From assembly GCF_025370105.1 (NCBI RefSeq), contig NZ_JANQBK010000003.1, positions 186,001 to 250,000 on the forward strand: a stretch of 64,000 nt of DNA. The letters run 5' to 3'. How positions within the stretch are numbered: the stretch's first letter is position 1; every line of letters begins with the position of its first letter. Positions 45,924 to 54,042 of this stretch are shown piece after piece. The notes under the pieces are model-generated. The model searched no databases and was not told the DNA's origin. It saw only the letters and a program-made list of their open reading frames with translations. The translations under genes were made by a program, and so were the position numbers. Origin of the DNA: Sphingomonas hylomeconis. Lineage in GTDB: Bacteria; Pseudomonadota; Alphaproteobacteria; Sphingomonadales; Sphingomonadaceae.

Positions 45924-46927
45924 TGTTGCCCGCGGGCCACCCGCCCATCCCGAACCCCAAGATCGGCGTGTTGCTGACCAATCTCGGCACGCCCGACGGG
46001 CCGGACGTCAAATCGGTAAAGCGCTATCTCGGCGAATTCCTGTCCGATCGTCGCGTGGTGGAAATCCCGCCGATCGCGTGGCAGCCGATCCTGCGCGGCA
46101 TCATCCTCAACACGCGGCCGAAGAAATCCGCCGAGGCCTATAGTCTCGTCTGGCGCGAGGATGGCTCGCCGCTCGCCGCGATTACTAGGGCACAGGCGGC
46201 GGCGCTGAAGGATGCCTTCGGGCCCGCCGTGCTGGTCGATTGGGCGATGCGCTACGGCAATCCGTCGATTCCCGATCGGCTTGCGGCGATGAAGGCCGCC
46301 GGGTGCGAGCGCATCCTGGTTGCGCCGCTCTATCCGCAATATTGCGCGGCGACGACCGCGACGGCCAACGACAAGGCGTTCGCCGCGCTGGCCGGGATGC
46401 GCTGGCAGCCTGCGCTGCGCACGCTGCCGCCCTATCATGACGATCCCGCCTATATCGGCGCGCTGAAAAGTTCGATCGAGCAGGGCCTGTCGGCGCTCGA
46501 TTTCGCGCCCGACACGATCGTCGCGAGCTTTCACGGCATGCCCGAGCGCACGTTGGAACTCGGCGATCCCTATCACTGCCATTGCCAGAAGACCGCGCGC
46601 TTGCTGTCCGAGGCGCTGGGCCGCGAGGTGATCATATCGTTCCAGTCGCGCTTCGGCCGCGCCAAGTGGCTGGGCCCGGCAACCGATACGATGCTCGAGG
46701 AATTACCGGGCAAGGGCGTGAAGAAGGTCGCGATCCTGGCGCCGGGCTTCTCGGCCGATTGCCTCGAGACGCTGGAGGAACTGGCAATCCGCGGGCGGGA
46801 GAGCTTCGTCGAGGCGGGCGGCACGCACTTCGCCTATCTGCCGTGCCTCAACGACGGCCCGCTCGGCATTGAAATGTTACGCATCCTGCTCGCGCGGGAG
46901 CTTGAAGGCTGGGTCGCCACGCCGTAG
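45923..46927 (+). CDS. hemH: Ferrochelatase
   Basis: This 334-residue enzyme inserts Fe2+ into protoporphyrin IX in the last step of haem synthesis, at the inner-membrane face. Conserved blocks are VLLTNLGTPDGP, the active-site His in VASFHGMPERTL, YHCHCQKTARLL and the metal-site Glu in PGFSADCLETLEEL. A GGAG lies seven bases before ATG 45923; an ATG three bases earlier is also possible. The start overlaps the IorB-like stop, so it may be translated from the same transcript. A role shared with the molybdenum enzyme is not implied. Confidence 0.95.
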   Translation: MLPAGHPPIPNPKIGVLLTNLGTPDGPDVKSVKRYLGEFLSDRRVVEIPPIAWQPILRGIILNTRPKKSAEAYSLVWREDGSPLAAITRAQAAALKDAFGPAVLVDWAMRYGNPSIPDRLAAMKAAGCERILVAPLYPQYCAATTATANDKAFAALAGMRWQPALRTLPPYHDDPAYIGALKSSIEQGLSALDFAPDTIVASFHGMPERTLELGDPYHCHCQKTARLLSEALGREVIISFQSRFGRAKWLGPATDTMLEELPGKGVKKVAILAPGFSADCLETLEELAIRGRESFVEAGGTHFAYLPCLNDGPLGIEMLRILLARELEGWVATP

Positions 46928-46964
46928 CGTCATGCTCCAAGGATAGCAGATCTAGGAGAGAGAC

Positions 46965-47687
46965 ATGGCACGCGTCGCGATCGTCACCGGGGGCACGCGC
47001 GGGATCGGCGAGGCGATCAGCCTCGCGCTCCAGGAACAGGGCATTACCGTCGCGGCAAGCTATGCTGGCAACGCGCAGCGCGCCGCCGAATTTACCGAAC
47101 GCACGGGCATTCCCGCCTATCAATGGGATGTGGGCGATTACGACGCCTGCCAGGCGGGCTGCGCGCAGGTTGCCGCCGATCTCGGCGATGTCGATATCGT
47201 CGTCAACAATGCCGGCATCACGCGCGACGGCACCATCCTGAAGATGAGCTACCAGGATTGGAAAGATGTGATCGACACCAATCTCGGTGGCTGTTTCAAC
47301 ATGGCCAAGGCGGTGTTTCCCGGCATGCGCACGCGCAAATGGGGGCGGATCGTCAATATCGGTTCGATCAACGGCCAGGCCGGGCAATATGGCCAGGTCA
47401 ATTATGCCGCCGCCAAGTCCGGCATTCACGGATTCACCAAGGCATTGGCACAGGAAGGCGCGCGCGCCGGCGTCACGGTCAACGCGATCGCGCCGGGCTA
47501 TATCGATACCGATATGGTCGCGGCGGTGCCGGCCGATGTGCTGGAGAAGATCGTCGCCAAGATTCCGGTCGGGCGGCTGGGTCAGGCCAGCGAAATTGCG
47601 CGCGGCGTGACGTTTCTGGTCTCGGAAGAGGGCGGGTTCGTCACCGGCTCGACGCTGAGCATCAATGGCGGGCAGCATATGTACTGA
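46965..47687 (+). CDS. phaB: Acetoacetyl-CoA reductase (PhaB)
   Basis: This 240-residue SDR reductase converts acetoacetyl-CoA to 3-hydroxybutyryl-CoA with NADPH, the precursor of polyhydroxybutyrate. The GGTRGIG nucleotide loop is at residues 9-15, and VVNNAGITRDGTILKMSYQD and the catalytic Ser-Tyr-Lys in NIGSINGQAGQYGQVNYAAA + K are intact. The C-terminal SINGGQHMY matches PhaB-like proteins. AGGAGAG lies upstream of the ATG. No phaA or phaC gene is adjacent; a related FabG function cannot be excluded. Confidence 0.92.
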   Translation: MARVAIVTGGTRGIGEAISLALQEQGITVAASYAGNAQRAAEFTERTGIPAYQWDVGDYDACQAGCAQVAADLGDVDIVVNNAGITRDGTILKMSYQDWKDVIDTNLGGCFNMAKAVFPGMRTRKWGRIVNIGSINGQAGQYGQVNYAAAKSGIHGFTKALAQEGARAGVTVNAIAPGYIDTDMVAAVPADVLEKIVAKIPVGRLGQASEIARGVTFLVSEEGGFVTGSTLSINGGQHMY

Positions 47688-47859
47688 CAGGCGCAGGCGC
47701 GGCCACGACCGCGCCGCCGCGGCATGGCCGCAGCGCCCGGCACGGCCGGCGGACGGGGTGCAGCCCCGATCCGGCCGACGGCTTTGCCGTCGGCATTGCA
47801 GGTACTCCACAATTGGGTCCCCGCCTGCGCGTAGGTGGTGCTGTGCGACAGGCATGCTG

Positions 47860-48000
47860 AAACGAACAGGCCGGCCCCCGAAGGAGCCGGCCCTAACCCC
47901 CGGTTAAGCAACTGGGGGGATCTCGTGAAACTATTGGAGCCTGCAAGCCAGGACGGCGGCGAAGCCACCGTCGGACGGGGCGCCCATGGGCGCCCCGCCG
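47860..48000. ncRNA. Intergenic stretch with four hairpins, candidate structured RNA (strand not decided)
   Basis: Between phaB and the glycine-zipper gene (47688-48050, 363 bases without a recognised protein gene) are consecutive inverted repeats. They are GGCCGGC / GCCGGCC (47869-47892), CCCCC..GGGGG (47897-47918), GACGGCGGC / GCCACCGTC (47952-47972) and a 22-base perfect palindrome at 47976-47997. An ORF of 32 codons (GTG 47925 to TAG 48023) lies across them with a GGGGGG upstream; I regard it as weak. The series suggests a folded RNA or protein-binding DNA, but this is inference. Confidence 0.35.
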
Positions 48001-48050
48001 GCCGCGCCGGGCTATGCGGCTAGCGCCGCAATGCGCGGGCGTGGCCGCGC

Positions 48051-48440
48051 TTAGCGCCGGCGGCAGTAGCGCGGATCGTCCGACTTATCGATCGCCCGTC
48101 CGGCCAGGGCGCCGGCACCGGCACCCAGCACCGCGCCCAGTGTCCGGTCGCCACGGCCGGCAACCGTATTGCCGAGCAGCCCGCCGGCAATCGCGCCGAT
48201 CACGGTGCCACCCACGGCGTCGCAGCGGTCGTTGCGGCTGACGCGGTTGTTGCGATAATAGCGACGGTCGTCGTTATAGTAGCGGCGGTCGTTGCGATAA
48301 TTGCGATTGTCATAGCCGCGGTCGCCGCGGTCGTACTGGCTGTAGCCACGGTCATAGCGCTGCGCCGCGGCCGGCGTCGCAACGATGGCGGTGGAGCCCA
48401 TGGCGAGGGCGGTAAGGGCAAGCGTTACTTTCTTGAACAT
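48051..48440 (-). CDS. Glycine-zipper 2TM domain protein, exported
   Basis: This 129-residue protein has a signal peptide (ALTALAMGSTAIVATPAAA), a highly charged, Tyr/Asp/Arg/Asn-rich middle (residues about 28-70, YDRGYSQYDRGDRGYD pattern), and a glycine-zipper segment VGGTVIGAIAGGLLGNTVAG + TLGAVLGAGAGALAG. It ends in YCRRR. Such domains form oligomeric membrane or outer-membrane associated structures. AAGGAGATACGCC precedes the ATG. It is divergent from the phytase-like gene. Function unknown. Confidence 0.85.
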   Translation of the reverse strand: MFKKVTLALTALAMGSTAIVATPAAAQRYDRGYSQYDRGDRGYDNRNYRNDRRYYNDDRRYYRNNRVSRNDRCDAVGGTVIGAIAGGLLGNTVAGRGDRTLGAVLGAGAGALAGRAIDKSDDPRYCRRR

Positions 48441-48592
48441 GGCGTATCTCCTTCGAATCAGAGGAGCGGCTTCACTTCCTCGTTGATGCCCTTCTAGGCG
48501 AGTCGGATTGAGCCGAGCCTGAATGCCGCCGTTATCCTGCGTTCATCGCGCAAGGCGGCTGGCGATCACCGCGCGTGCCGCTAAGAGGGCGC

Positions 48593-49576
48593 GTGCGCGC
48601 CTGGTTCTCCATCCTCATCCTGTTGATCATCGCGCCGCAATGGGCCGGTCCGGAGCGGCTCGGCCTGCTCGATCCGACCGCGACGATCAGCGCGACACGC
48701 GTGCCGCTCGATCCTGCCGATCCGCGCCGGGTGCGGGTCGGCCGGCTCACCTATCTCGGCGGCGTCGAACTCACCAGCAAGGATCCGGTGTTCGGCGGCT
48801 TTTCGGCGATGTCGCTGCAGGGCGATCGCTTCACGTTGCTCAGCGACGGCGGTGGCGTGGTTCGTTTCCGGCTCGATGCGCGCGGCCGGATCAGCGAGCA
48901 GCAGATCGGCGAGCTCCCCGCCGGCCCGGCGACGGGATGGGAAAAGCGCGATCGCGACAGCGAATCGATGATCGTCGATCCGGTCACCGGCGAGCGAATC
49001 GTCGGGCTCGAGCGCGTCAACGAGATCTGGCGCTACGATGCCGGCTTCACGCGGGCGATCCGCCATAGCGCGCCCAAGGCGATGCGGCGCTGGGACGAGA
49101 ATGGCGGGCCGGAGGCGATGGTGCGTCTCGCCGATGGCCGCACGATCGTGTTTGCCGAATCGACCCGCCCCAAGCACAAGCCAGGCAGGCAGGCGCTGAG
49201 CTTCGCCGGAGATCCGACCCGTGCACCGGCGCGCGGCTTTCGCTTCACCTATCTGCCGCCCGCCCATCACGATCCGAGCGACGCCGCCTTGTTGCCCGAT
49301 GGCCGCATCCTCGTGCTCAACCGTCGATTCGACGCGCCGTTCGATTTTTCCGCGACGTTGACGATCATCGATCCGCGCGCGATCCGCCCCGGCGCGATCG
49401 TGCGGGGGCAGGAGATCGCCACGATCGACACGCCGCTGACGCGCGACAATTTCGAAGGGCTGGTCGTGGCCCGGGAGGGCAGGGCGACCGTCCTCTGGCT
49501 CGTTTCCGACGACAACCAGTTCTTTCTCGAGCGCACGCTGCTGCTCAAGTTCCGCCTAGAGCCACCGACGCGCTAA
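48593..49576 (+). CDS. Esterase-like activity of phytase family protein
   Basis: About 327 residues. The N-terminal hydrophobic helix (FSILILLIIAPQWAG) acts as signal or anchor. The domain starts near RVGRLTYLGGVELTSKD and carries a pattern seen in the esterase-like phytase family: GGFSAMSLQGDRFTLLSDGG, RDSESMIVDPVTGERIVGLE and DNFEGLVVAREGRATVLWLV. These are beta-propeller proteins with presumed phosphoesterase activity in the periplasm; the substrate is unknown. GTG 48593 follows AAGAGGG, while a GTG at 48575 is an alternative. Divergent from the glycine-zipper gene. Confidence 0.82.
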   Translation: MRAWFSILILLIIAPQWAGPERLGLLDPTATISATRVPLDPADPRRVRVGRLTYLGGVELTSKDPVFGGFSAMSLQGDRFTLLSDGGGVVRFRLDARGRISEQQIGELPAGPATGWEKRDRDSESMIVDPVTGERIVGLERVNEIWRYDAGFTRAIRHSAPKAMRRWDENGGPEAMVRLADGRTIVFAESTRPKHKPGRQALSFAGDPTRAPARGFRFTYLPPAHHDPSDAALLPDGRILVLNRRFDAPFDFSATLTIIDPRAIRPGAIVRGQEIATIDTPLTRDNFEGLVVAREGRATVLWLVSDDNQFFLERTLLLKFRLEPPTR

Positions 49577-49626
49577 GCAAAGGACCTCGGGATTTCGCGG
49601 CAATCCGCGCCGCCTCTCCCGATTCC

Positions 49627-49714
49627 GTCATCCTGAACTCGCTTCAGGATACCTGTCGCCGTTCGGGCGACCGGACGTGTGGCGCGCAGGATCCCGAAAC
49701 AGGCTCAGGATGAT
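49627..49714. repeat. Intergenic palindromic repeat, family C copy
   Basis: GTCATCCTGAACTCGCTTCA + GGATACC and GGATCCCGAAACAGGCTCAG + GATGAT pair imperfectly; inner GTCGCC..GGCGAC adds a hairpin. It lies between the convergent phytase-like gene and rpmB. Confidence 0.75.
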
Positions 49715-49775
49715 GGCGATCGTTCGGGAAGGGTTGTTGCCCCCGTTGCGGGATGCCGAGAATCCAAACGCCGAC

Positions 49776-49803
49776 GGCCCGCACTTCCGGCGAAGTGCGG
49801 GCC
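49776..49803 (-). terminator. Hairpin terminator after rpmB
   Basis: GGCCCGCACTTC and GAAGTGCGGGCC form a 12-base perfect stem with a four-base loop, about 27 bases after the rpmB stop. The T stretch behind it is short. Confidence 0.7.
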
Positions 49804-49830
49804 GATCAAACCGTCAATCCCGAACGGGAT

Positions 49831-50124
49831 TTACGCGGCGACGGGAACCAGCTTCTTGCGCACGTCGCGCTTCAGGCGACGTGCCTTGAGCGACAGCTTG
49901 TCGTCGCCGGTCTTGACCAGCCAGTTGTCCAGCCCGCCGACATGCTCGACCGAGCGCAGGCCGTGCGTCGAGACGCGCAGCTTGACGCTGGTGCCGAGCG
50001 CTTCGGACATCAGCGTCACGTTCTGCAGATTCGGCAGGAACGTCCGCTTGGTCTTGTTGTTCGCGTGGGAAACGTTGTTACCCACCATCCGGCCCTTGCC
50101 GGTCAGTTCGCAAATGCGCGACAT
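49831..50124 (-). CDS. rpmB: 50S ribosomal protein L28
   Basis: This 97-residue protein shows the L28 signature [20 protein letters not shown], followed by [17 protein letters not shown] and the basic C-terminal [16 protein letters not shown]. The zinc-type cysteine pair seen in some L28 proteins is absent (only Cys 5). The start at MSRICELTG is certain, with AGGA upstream at a normal distance. It stands as a single gene between a divergently transcribed small membrane protein gene and convergent phytase-like gene, ending in a strong hairpin. Confidence 0.97.
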   Translation of the reverse strand: MSRICELTGKGRMVGNNVSHANNKTKRTFLPNLQNVTLMSEALGTSVKLRVSTHGLRSVEHVGGLDNWLVKTGDDKLSLKARRLKRDVRKKLVPVAA

Positions 50125-50286
50125 GTTCGCTAATCCTGAATTTCGGACCCCTGTTCGGTGTCCCGTAAAGGCGGCGCGGATAGCCCGCTCCGGGCTGGGC
50201 GTCAACCGATTCAGGCTTTTGCGTGCAACCAAGCACCGCGCAGCGACGTTATTACGCAAACGATCCGAATGCTGTGGAGAATGTTG

Positions 50287-50562
50287 ATGCGCGCGCTCTT
50301 GATCCTGATTGGGCTCGCCGCCCTCGTCGTCGTCGGCCTGATGTCGGTCGGGCTGCTGAAACTGAATACCACGCCCGGCTCGCTGCCCAGCGTCGCCGTG
50401 CAGGGGGGCAACGCGCCGACCGTCAAGGCCGATATGGCGACTCTGTCGGTTGGCACCGAGAACAAGACGGTCGACGTGCCCACCGTCGGCACGACGCAGA
50501 AGACGATTACCGTGCCGACCGTCCAGCTCAACCGCCCGGAGGGCAATTCCACCGCGCAGTAA
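50287..50562 (+). CDS. Small membrane-anchored protein with a Val/Thr-rich periplasmic tail
   Basis: This 91-residue protein has one N-terminal membrane helix ([20 protein letters not shown], residues 3-22). The soluble part repeats VPTV-type units ([20 protein letters not shown]), which could form extended strands. GGAG lies seven bases before ATG 50287; an ATG at 50281 is too close. I do not recognise a family. Probably an inner-membrane protein facing the periplasm, encoded upstream of tadA (54 bases between) with a GC-rich hairpin between them. Confidence 0.72.
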   Translation: MRALLILIGLAALVVVGLMSVGLLKLNTTPGSLPSVAVQGGNAPTVKADMATLSVGTENKTVDVPTVGTTQKTITVPTVQLNRPEGNSTAQ

Positions 50563-50571
50563 CAGCCATGT

Positions 50572-50593
50572 CCGCCCGGACTGGTCCGGGCGG
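50572..50593. other. GC-rich hairpin between small membrane protein gene and tadA
   Basis: CCGCCCGGAC and GTCCGGGCGG pair around TG at 50572-50593. It lacks a T run, so it could only reduce read-through into tadA. Confidence 0.5.
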
Positions 50594-50616
50594 CGTCTGG
50601 CGGGCATAAAGGTGCG

Positions 50617-51069
50617 ATGTTCCCGATGCCCGCCCCGATGCGCGCCGCGCTAGACGCTGCGCGCGCTGCCGCTGATGCCGGCGAAGTGCCGGTCGGCGCG
50701 GTGGTGGTGTCGAAAGGCGCGATCATCGCGGTCGCGGCCAACGCGCCGCGCACGTTGCGCGACCCCACCGCCCATGCCGAAATTCGCGCGATTCGCGCCG
50801 CCGCCGAACTGCTGGGCAGCGATCGGCTGGAAGATTGCGATCTCTGGGTCACGCTCGAGCCATGCGCGATGTGCGCCGGCGCGATAGCGCACGCACGGAT
50901 CGCCAGGCTCTATTACGGCGCGGAGGATGCGAAGGGTGGCGCAGTGGCACACGGGCCGCGCTTCTTCGCGCAACCGACCTGCCATCATCGGCCGGAGATA
51001 TATTCTGGAATCGGCGAGGACGAGGCGGCGGGCCTGTTACGGGCGTTCTTCGCCGCGCGACGCGCTTAA
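50617..51069 (+). CDS. tadA: tRNA-specific adenosine deaminase TadA
   Basis: This 150-residue zinc deaminase converts A34 to inosine in the anticodon of tRNA-Arg(ACG). The catalytic HAE motif is in [18 protein letters not shown] and the zinc cysteines in [16 protein letters not shown]. The C-terminal motif [20 protein letters not shown] is usual for TadA. The first ATG ([12 protein letters not shown]) is used; internal ATG codons four and eight residues later would be equally functional. Family C-type palindrome follows the stop. Confidence 0.94.
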   Translation: MFPMPAPMRAALDAARAAADAGEVPVGAVVVSKGAIIAVAANAPRTLRDPTAHAEIRAIRAAAELLGSDRLEDCDLWVTLEPCAMCAGAIAHARIARLYYGAEDAKGGAVAHGPRFFAQPTCHHRPEIYSGIGEDEAAGLLRAFFAARRA

Positions 51070-51078
51070 CCCGTTCCC

Positions 51079-51105
51079 GTCATCCCGGACCTGATCCGGG
51101 ATGAC
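51079..51105. repeat. Short palindrome between convergent tadA and OmpA-lipoprotein genes
   Basis: GTCATCCCGGA and TCCGGGATGAC pair across CCTGA. It is a minimal copy of the GTCATCC..GGATGAC element seen at 25619 and 49627. It lies between two convergent stop codons and could serve as a bidirectional terminator. Confidence 0.8.
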
Positions 51106-51126
51106 GGCAGGGGTTGGCCGATTGTA

Positions 51127-51798
51127 TTAGCGCAGGTCGTCCTGCGAGATCGGCACGATCTTGATTTCCACACGGCGGTTCGCCGCCTGACCTTCGGGCG
51201 TGGCATTGGATGCGATCGGCTGCGATTCGCCGAAGCCGCGCGTCGCGATGCGTGCCGACTGGACGCCGTGGCCCGACAGATAATCAGCGACCGATACCGC
51301 GCGCCGCTCCGACAGGCCCTGGTTGTAATCGTCCGAGCCGGTCGAATCGGTATGGCCATAGATGTCGATATAGGTGTCGCGATATTGGCCGAGCACGCTG
51401 CCGACCTGATCGAGCGTGCGCTGGAATTGCGGCGCCACCGCGGCGCTGTTGTACGCGAAGTTGATGCCCGACGGGATGTTGAGGATCAGGTCGTCGCCCT
51501 GGCGGATCACCTGCACGTCGGTGCCGGCGGTGCGGGCACGCAGATCACGCTCCTGCTTGTCCATGTACGCGCCGATGCCCGCGCCGGCGATGCCGCCAAG
51601 GCCTGCCCCGACGATCTTCGCGGTGCGATCGTTGCGCCCGCCGACGATGTCGCCGAGCAGATAGCCGCCGAGCGCGCCACCCAGGCCGCCGATCGCCGTC
51701 TTGGAGATCGTCTGCCGTCCGGTTTCCGGATCGGTGACGCAAGCGCTGGTGGTGACGAGCGCGGCCAGCGCGGCGCCCAGCATGAACTTCGATCGCAT
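51127..51798 (-). CDS. OmpA-family lipoprotein with glycine-zipper segment
   Basis: This 223-residue protein has a lipoprotein signal (LGAALAALVTTSAC, predicted Cys 20). A glycine-zipper region (TAIGGLGGALGGYLLGDIVG, then IVGAGLGGIAGAGIGAYMDK) is followed by a C-terminal OmpA domain: YGHTDSTGSDDYNQGLSERR, FGESQPIASNATPEGQAANR + RVEIKIV. It is a YiaD/Pal-like outer-membrane lipoprotein binding peptidoglycan. AGGAG precedes the ATG. A candidate EcfG promoter, GGAAC-N16-GGTT, lies about 60-80 bases upstream, suggesting induction by general stress. Confidence 0.88.
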   Translation of the reverse strand: MRSKFMLGAALAALVTTSACVTDPETGRQTISKTAIGGLGGALGGYLLGDIVGGRNDRTAKIVGAGLGGIAGAGIGAYMDKQERDLRARTAGTDVQVIRQGDDLILNIPSGINFAYNSAAVAPQFQRTLDQVGSVLGQYRDTYIDIYGHTDSTGSDDYNQGLSERRAVSVADYLSGHGVQSARIATRGFGESQPIASNATPEGQAANRRVEIKIVPISQDDLR

Positions 51799-51855
51799 GT
51801 CTTCACTCCTGTCGTTGCGGCGCGGTTCCTGCGCCCCCTCTTGTATCGGCAGTCT

Positions 51856-51880
51856 AACCAGCCCGTGCAAAGATTGTTCC
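51856..51880 (-). promoter_or_regulatory. Candidate EcfG (general stress) promoter of the OmpA lipoprotein gene
   Basis: On the minus strand GGAAC (51876-51880) is followed after 16 bases by GGTT (51856-51859). The alphaproteobacterial EcfG consensus is GGAAC, 16-17 bases, CGTT. The fit is good except for the first base of the second box. The -10 box lies about 58 bases before the start codon. Confidence 0.45.
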
Positions 51881-51955
51881 GGCAGCGATTTGACCGCCCG
51901 AGTCGCGATGGCGGTTGTGAAGCGCGGCGATGTGCGGCAAGGACGATCCAGCGAC

Positions 51956-53266
51956 ATGGCACCGCTTCCCCCCTTCCCCTGGATCGACGTGGCGATCATC
52001 TTCGCGCTGATCGCGTTGAATGGCGTCTTCGCGATGTCCGAACTCGCCATCGTGTCGGCGCGCAAGGCGCGGCTCGAGGCGATGGCGCGGGCGCACAAGC
52101 GCGGCGCGCGCGCGGCGATCCTGCTCGCCGCCGATCCCGGCAAGTTCCTGTCCACCGTCCAGATCGGCATCACGTTGATCGGCATCCTGGCCGGCGCCTA
52201 TTCGGGCGCGAGCCTGGGCGGCCCGGTCGCGGCGCGGCTCGGCTGGCTCGGCCTGCCGACCGAAACGACGCAGACGGTCGGCTTCATCCTGGTGATCAGC
52301 CTGACCACCTATGCCTCGCTGATTATCGGCGAACTGGTCCCCAAGCAGATCGCGCTGCGCGCGCCCGAACCGATCGCCGCATTCATGGCGGCGCCGATGC
52401 GCTGGCTCGCCTGGGGCACCGCACCGATCGTGTGGCTGCTCGATTCGACCAGCGCCTTGCTGTTCCGGCTGATGCGGCTGCAGCGCGAGACCGAGGATCA
52501 CGTGACGGCCGAGGAACTGCACCTGATCGTCGCCGAGGCGAGCAAGTCCGGCGTGATCGAGGAGCATGAACGCTCGATCATCTCGGGCGTGGTGCGGCTC
52601 GCCGATCGCCCGGTGCGCGAGGTGATGACGCCGCGCACCGATATCGTGTGGATCGATGTCGGGCTCGATTCGGATGGCATCCGCGCCGCCTTGCTCGCCG
52701 CCCCGCACAGCCGCCTGCCGGTTGCCGAAGGCTCGGTCGATGCGGTGATCGGCGTGGTCCAGGCGCGCGATATCGCCGCGGCCTTGCTCGGCGGTCACGA
52801 TCTCGATCTGCGTGCGCTGATGCGCCAGGCGCCGGTGGTGCTCGATCAGCTCGACGCGCTCGATGCGCTGGTCGCGCTGCGCGAGGCGGAAGTGCCGATG
52901 GCGCTGCTGCACGACGAATATGGTCATTTCGAAGGCATCGTCACGCCCACCGACCTGCTCGCCGCGATCGCCGGCGAATTCGCCTCCGACAGCAATCCCG
53001 AGGACAGCCCCTCGGTGGTCGAGCGCGACGATGGCTCGCTGCTCGTCTCGGGCCAGATGGCGGTCGATGCGCTGGCCGAGCGGCTCGGGCTCGATCTGCC
53101 CGAGGACCGCGACTACGCCACCGTCGCCGGCCTTGCCCTAGCGGTGTTCCGCCATCTGCCGGGCGAGGGCGAAAGCTTCGTGCAGCAGGGCTGGAAGTTC
53201 GAAGTGGTCGATCTCGACGGCCGCCGGATCGACAAATTGCTGGTCAGCACGACGCGCGGCGGCTGA
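51956..53266 (+). CDS. CNNM/CBS-domain transporter-associated protein (HlyC/CorC family)
   Basis: This 436-residue protein has an N-terminal CNNM (DUF21) membrane domain of about four helices (FAMSELAIVSARKARLEAMA, TTYASLIIGELVPKQIALRA). Two CBS domains follow (VREVMTPRTDIVWID near residue 220 and a second near 290), then a C-terminal CorC_HlyC domain (GLALAVFRHLPGEGESFVQQ). CNNM/CorC-type proteins are linked to Mg2+/Co2+ efflux. The MAPLPPFPWIDVAI start is chosen, with AAGGA upstream at a long distance. Divergent from the OmpA lipoprotein gene. Confidence 0.88.
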   Translation: MAPLPPFPWIDVAIIFALIALNGVFAMSELAIVSARKARLEAMARAHKRGARAAILLAADPGKFLSTVQIGITLIGILAGAYSGASLGGPVAARLGWLGLPTETTQTVGFILVISLTTYASLIIGELVPKQIALRAPEPIAAFMAAPMRWLAWGTAPIVWLLDSTSALLFRLMRLQRETEDHVTAEELHLIVAEASKSGVIEEHERSIISGVVRLADRPVREVMTPRTDIVWIDVGLDSDGIRAALLAAPHSRLPVAEGSVDAVIGVVQARDIAAALLGGHDLDLRALMRQAPVVLDQLDALDALVALREAEVPMALLHDEYGHFEGIVTPTDLLAAIAGEFASDSNPEDSPSVVERDDGSLLVSGQMAVDALAERLGLDLPEDRDYATVAGLALAVFRHLPGEGESFVQQGWKFEVVDLDGRRIDKLLVSTTRGG

Positions 53267-53314
53267 GCGCCGCACCCGAACCCACACCGCCCTGTTATTG
53301 TCACGGGCGGCGGA

Positions 53315-53923
53315 TCAGCCGCCCAGTTTGCCGAACTCGGCTTCATAGGCCGCCTTGTCGCCTGCCTTCAGCAGTCGCGCCTGCTCCGCCCAGCGATCCC
53401 GCGCCGGGCGCCCGCGGAAGCTTCCCAGCCGGCTGTCCAGCTCCTCCAGATCCGCCGGGCTCATCGCCGCGATCTGCTCGACGCGGGTGATGCCGAGCTC
53501 GGCCAGGGTAGCCGCGAGCTTGGGGCCAAGTCCCTTCAACTGGCGGATATCGCTTGCCAGCGGTGCTGCAGCGGCCTGCGGCGCGGCGGTCGCCGGTTCT
53601 GCCACCGGTGCCGGCTCGGCTATTGGTGCCGGTACGTCGGCGATTGGATCGCCCAGCGGTGGCGGTGCAGGAGCGACCGGTGGGGTGGCTGCCGGCGGTG
53701 TGGCCGCCGCCACAATCGTCTCGTCCGCCGCTGCACGCTCCAGCGGTGCCGCCGGCACGCCTGCCGCCTCGCGATGTTCTTCGGTCTGTTCCTGCGCCGC
53801 CAGCCGCCGGCGCTTGAGCCGCATGCCGAACACGATACCCGCCACGGCGAGCAGCGCGAAAATCGCCATCACCACGAATTGCGCGACGGTGAAGGACGTC
53901 ATGTCCGTGGTCGTTGCCGTCAT
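53315..53923 (-). CDS. Helix-hairpin-helix domain protein with membrane anchor
   Basis: This 202-residue protein has one N-terminal membrane helix (FVVMAIFALLAVAGIVFGM, residues 15-34) and a long Ala/Pro-rich linker (about residues 55-120). A C-terminal helix-hairpin-helix-like domain (QLKGLGPKLAATLAELGITR + VEQIAAMSPADLEELDSRLG) resembles those in DNA-binding or ribosomal protein-like flap folds. It ends FRGRPARDRWAEQARLL. It lies directly downstream of purD on the same strand with 119 bases between. Function unknown; a membrane-tethered DNA or protein-binding domain is inferred. Confidence 0.75.
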   Translation of the reverse strand: MTATTTDMTSFTVAQFVVMAIFALLAVAGIVFGMRLKRRRLAAQEQTEEHREAAGVPAAPLERAAADETIVAAATPPAATPPVAPAPPPLGDPIADVPAPIAEPAPVAEPATAAPQAAAAPLASDIRQLKGLGPKLAATLAELGITRVEQIAAMSPADLEELDSRLGSFRGRPARDRWAEQARLLKAGDKAAYEAEFGKLGG

Positions 53924-54042
53924 CGATTACTCCAACGCGAAAAGATTGCAGGCGAGTATCGCGAGGATCGCATATCGCGTCCATCAACTATCGCGATCGC
54001 GGTTCGGCCCCGCGGCCGTAGCGTTTTTTTGGGTGGCGGTGG

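Noticed and set aside
47835..48023. 62-codon ORF after phaB taken as a protein gene
   Set aside because: Its sequence is dominated by hairpins, codon pattern is weak, and only a G-rich leader before an internal GTG supports it; recorded instead as a structured region.
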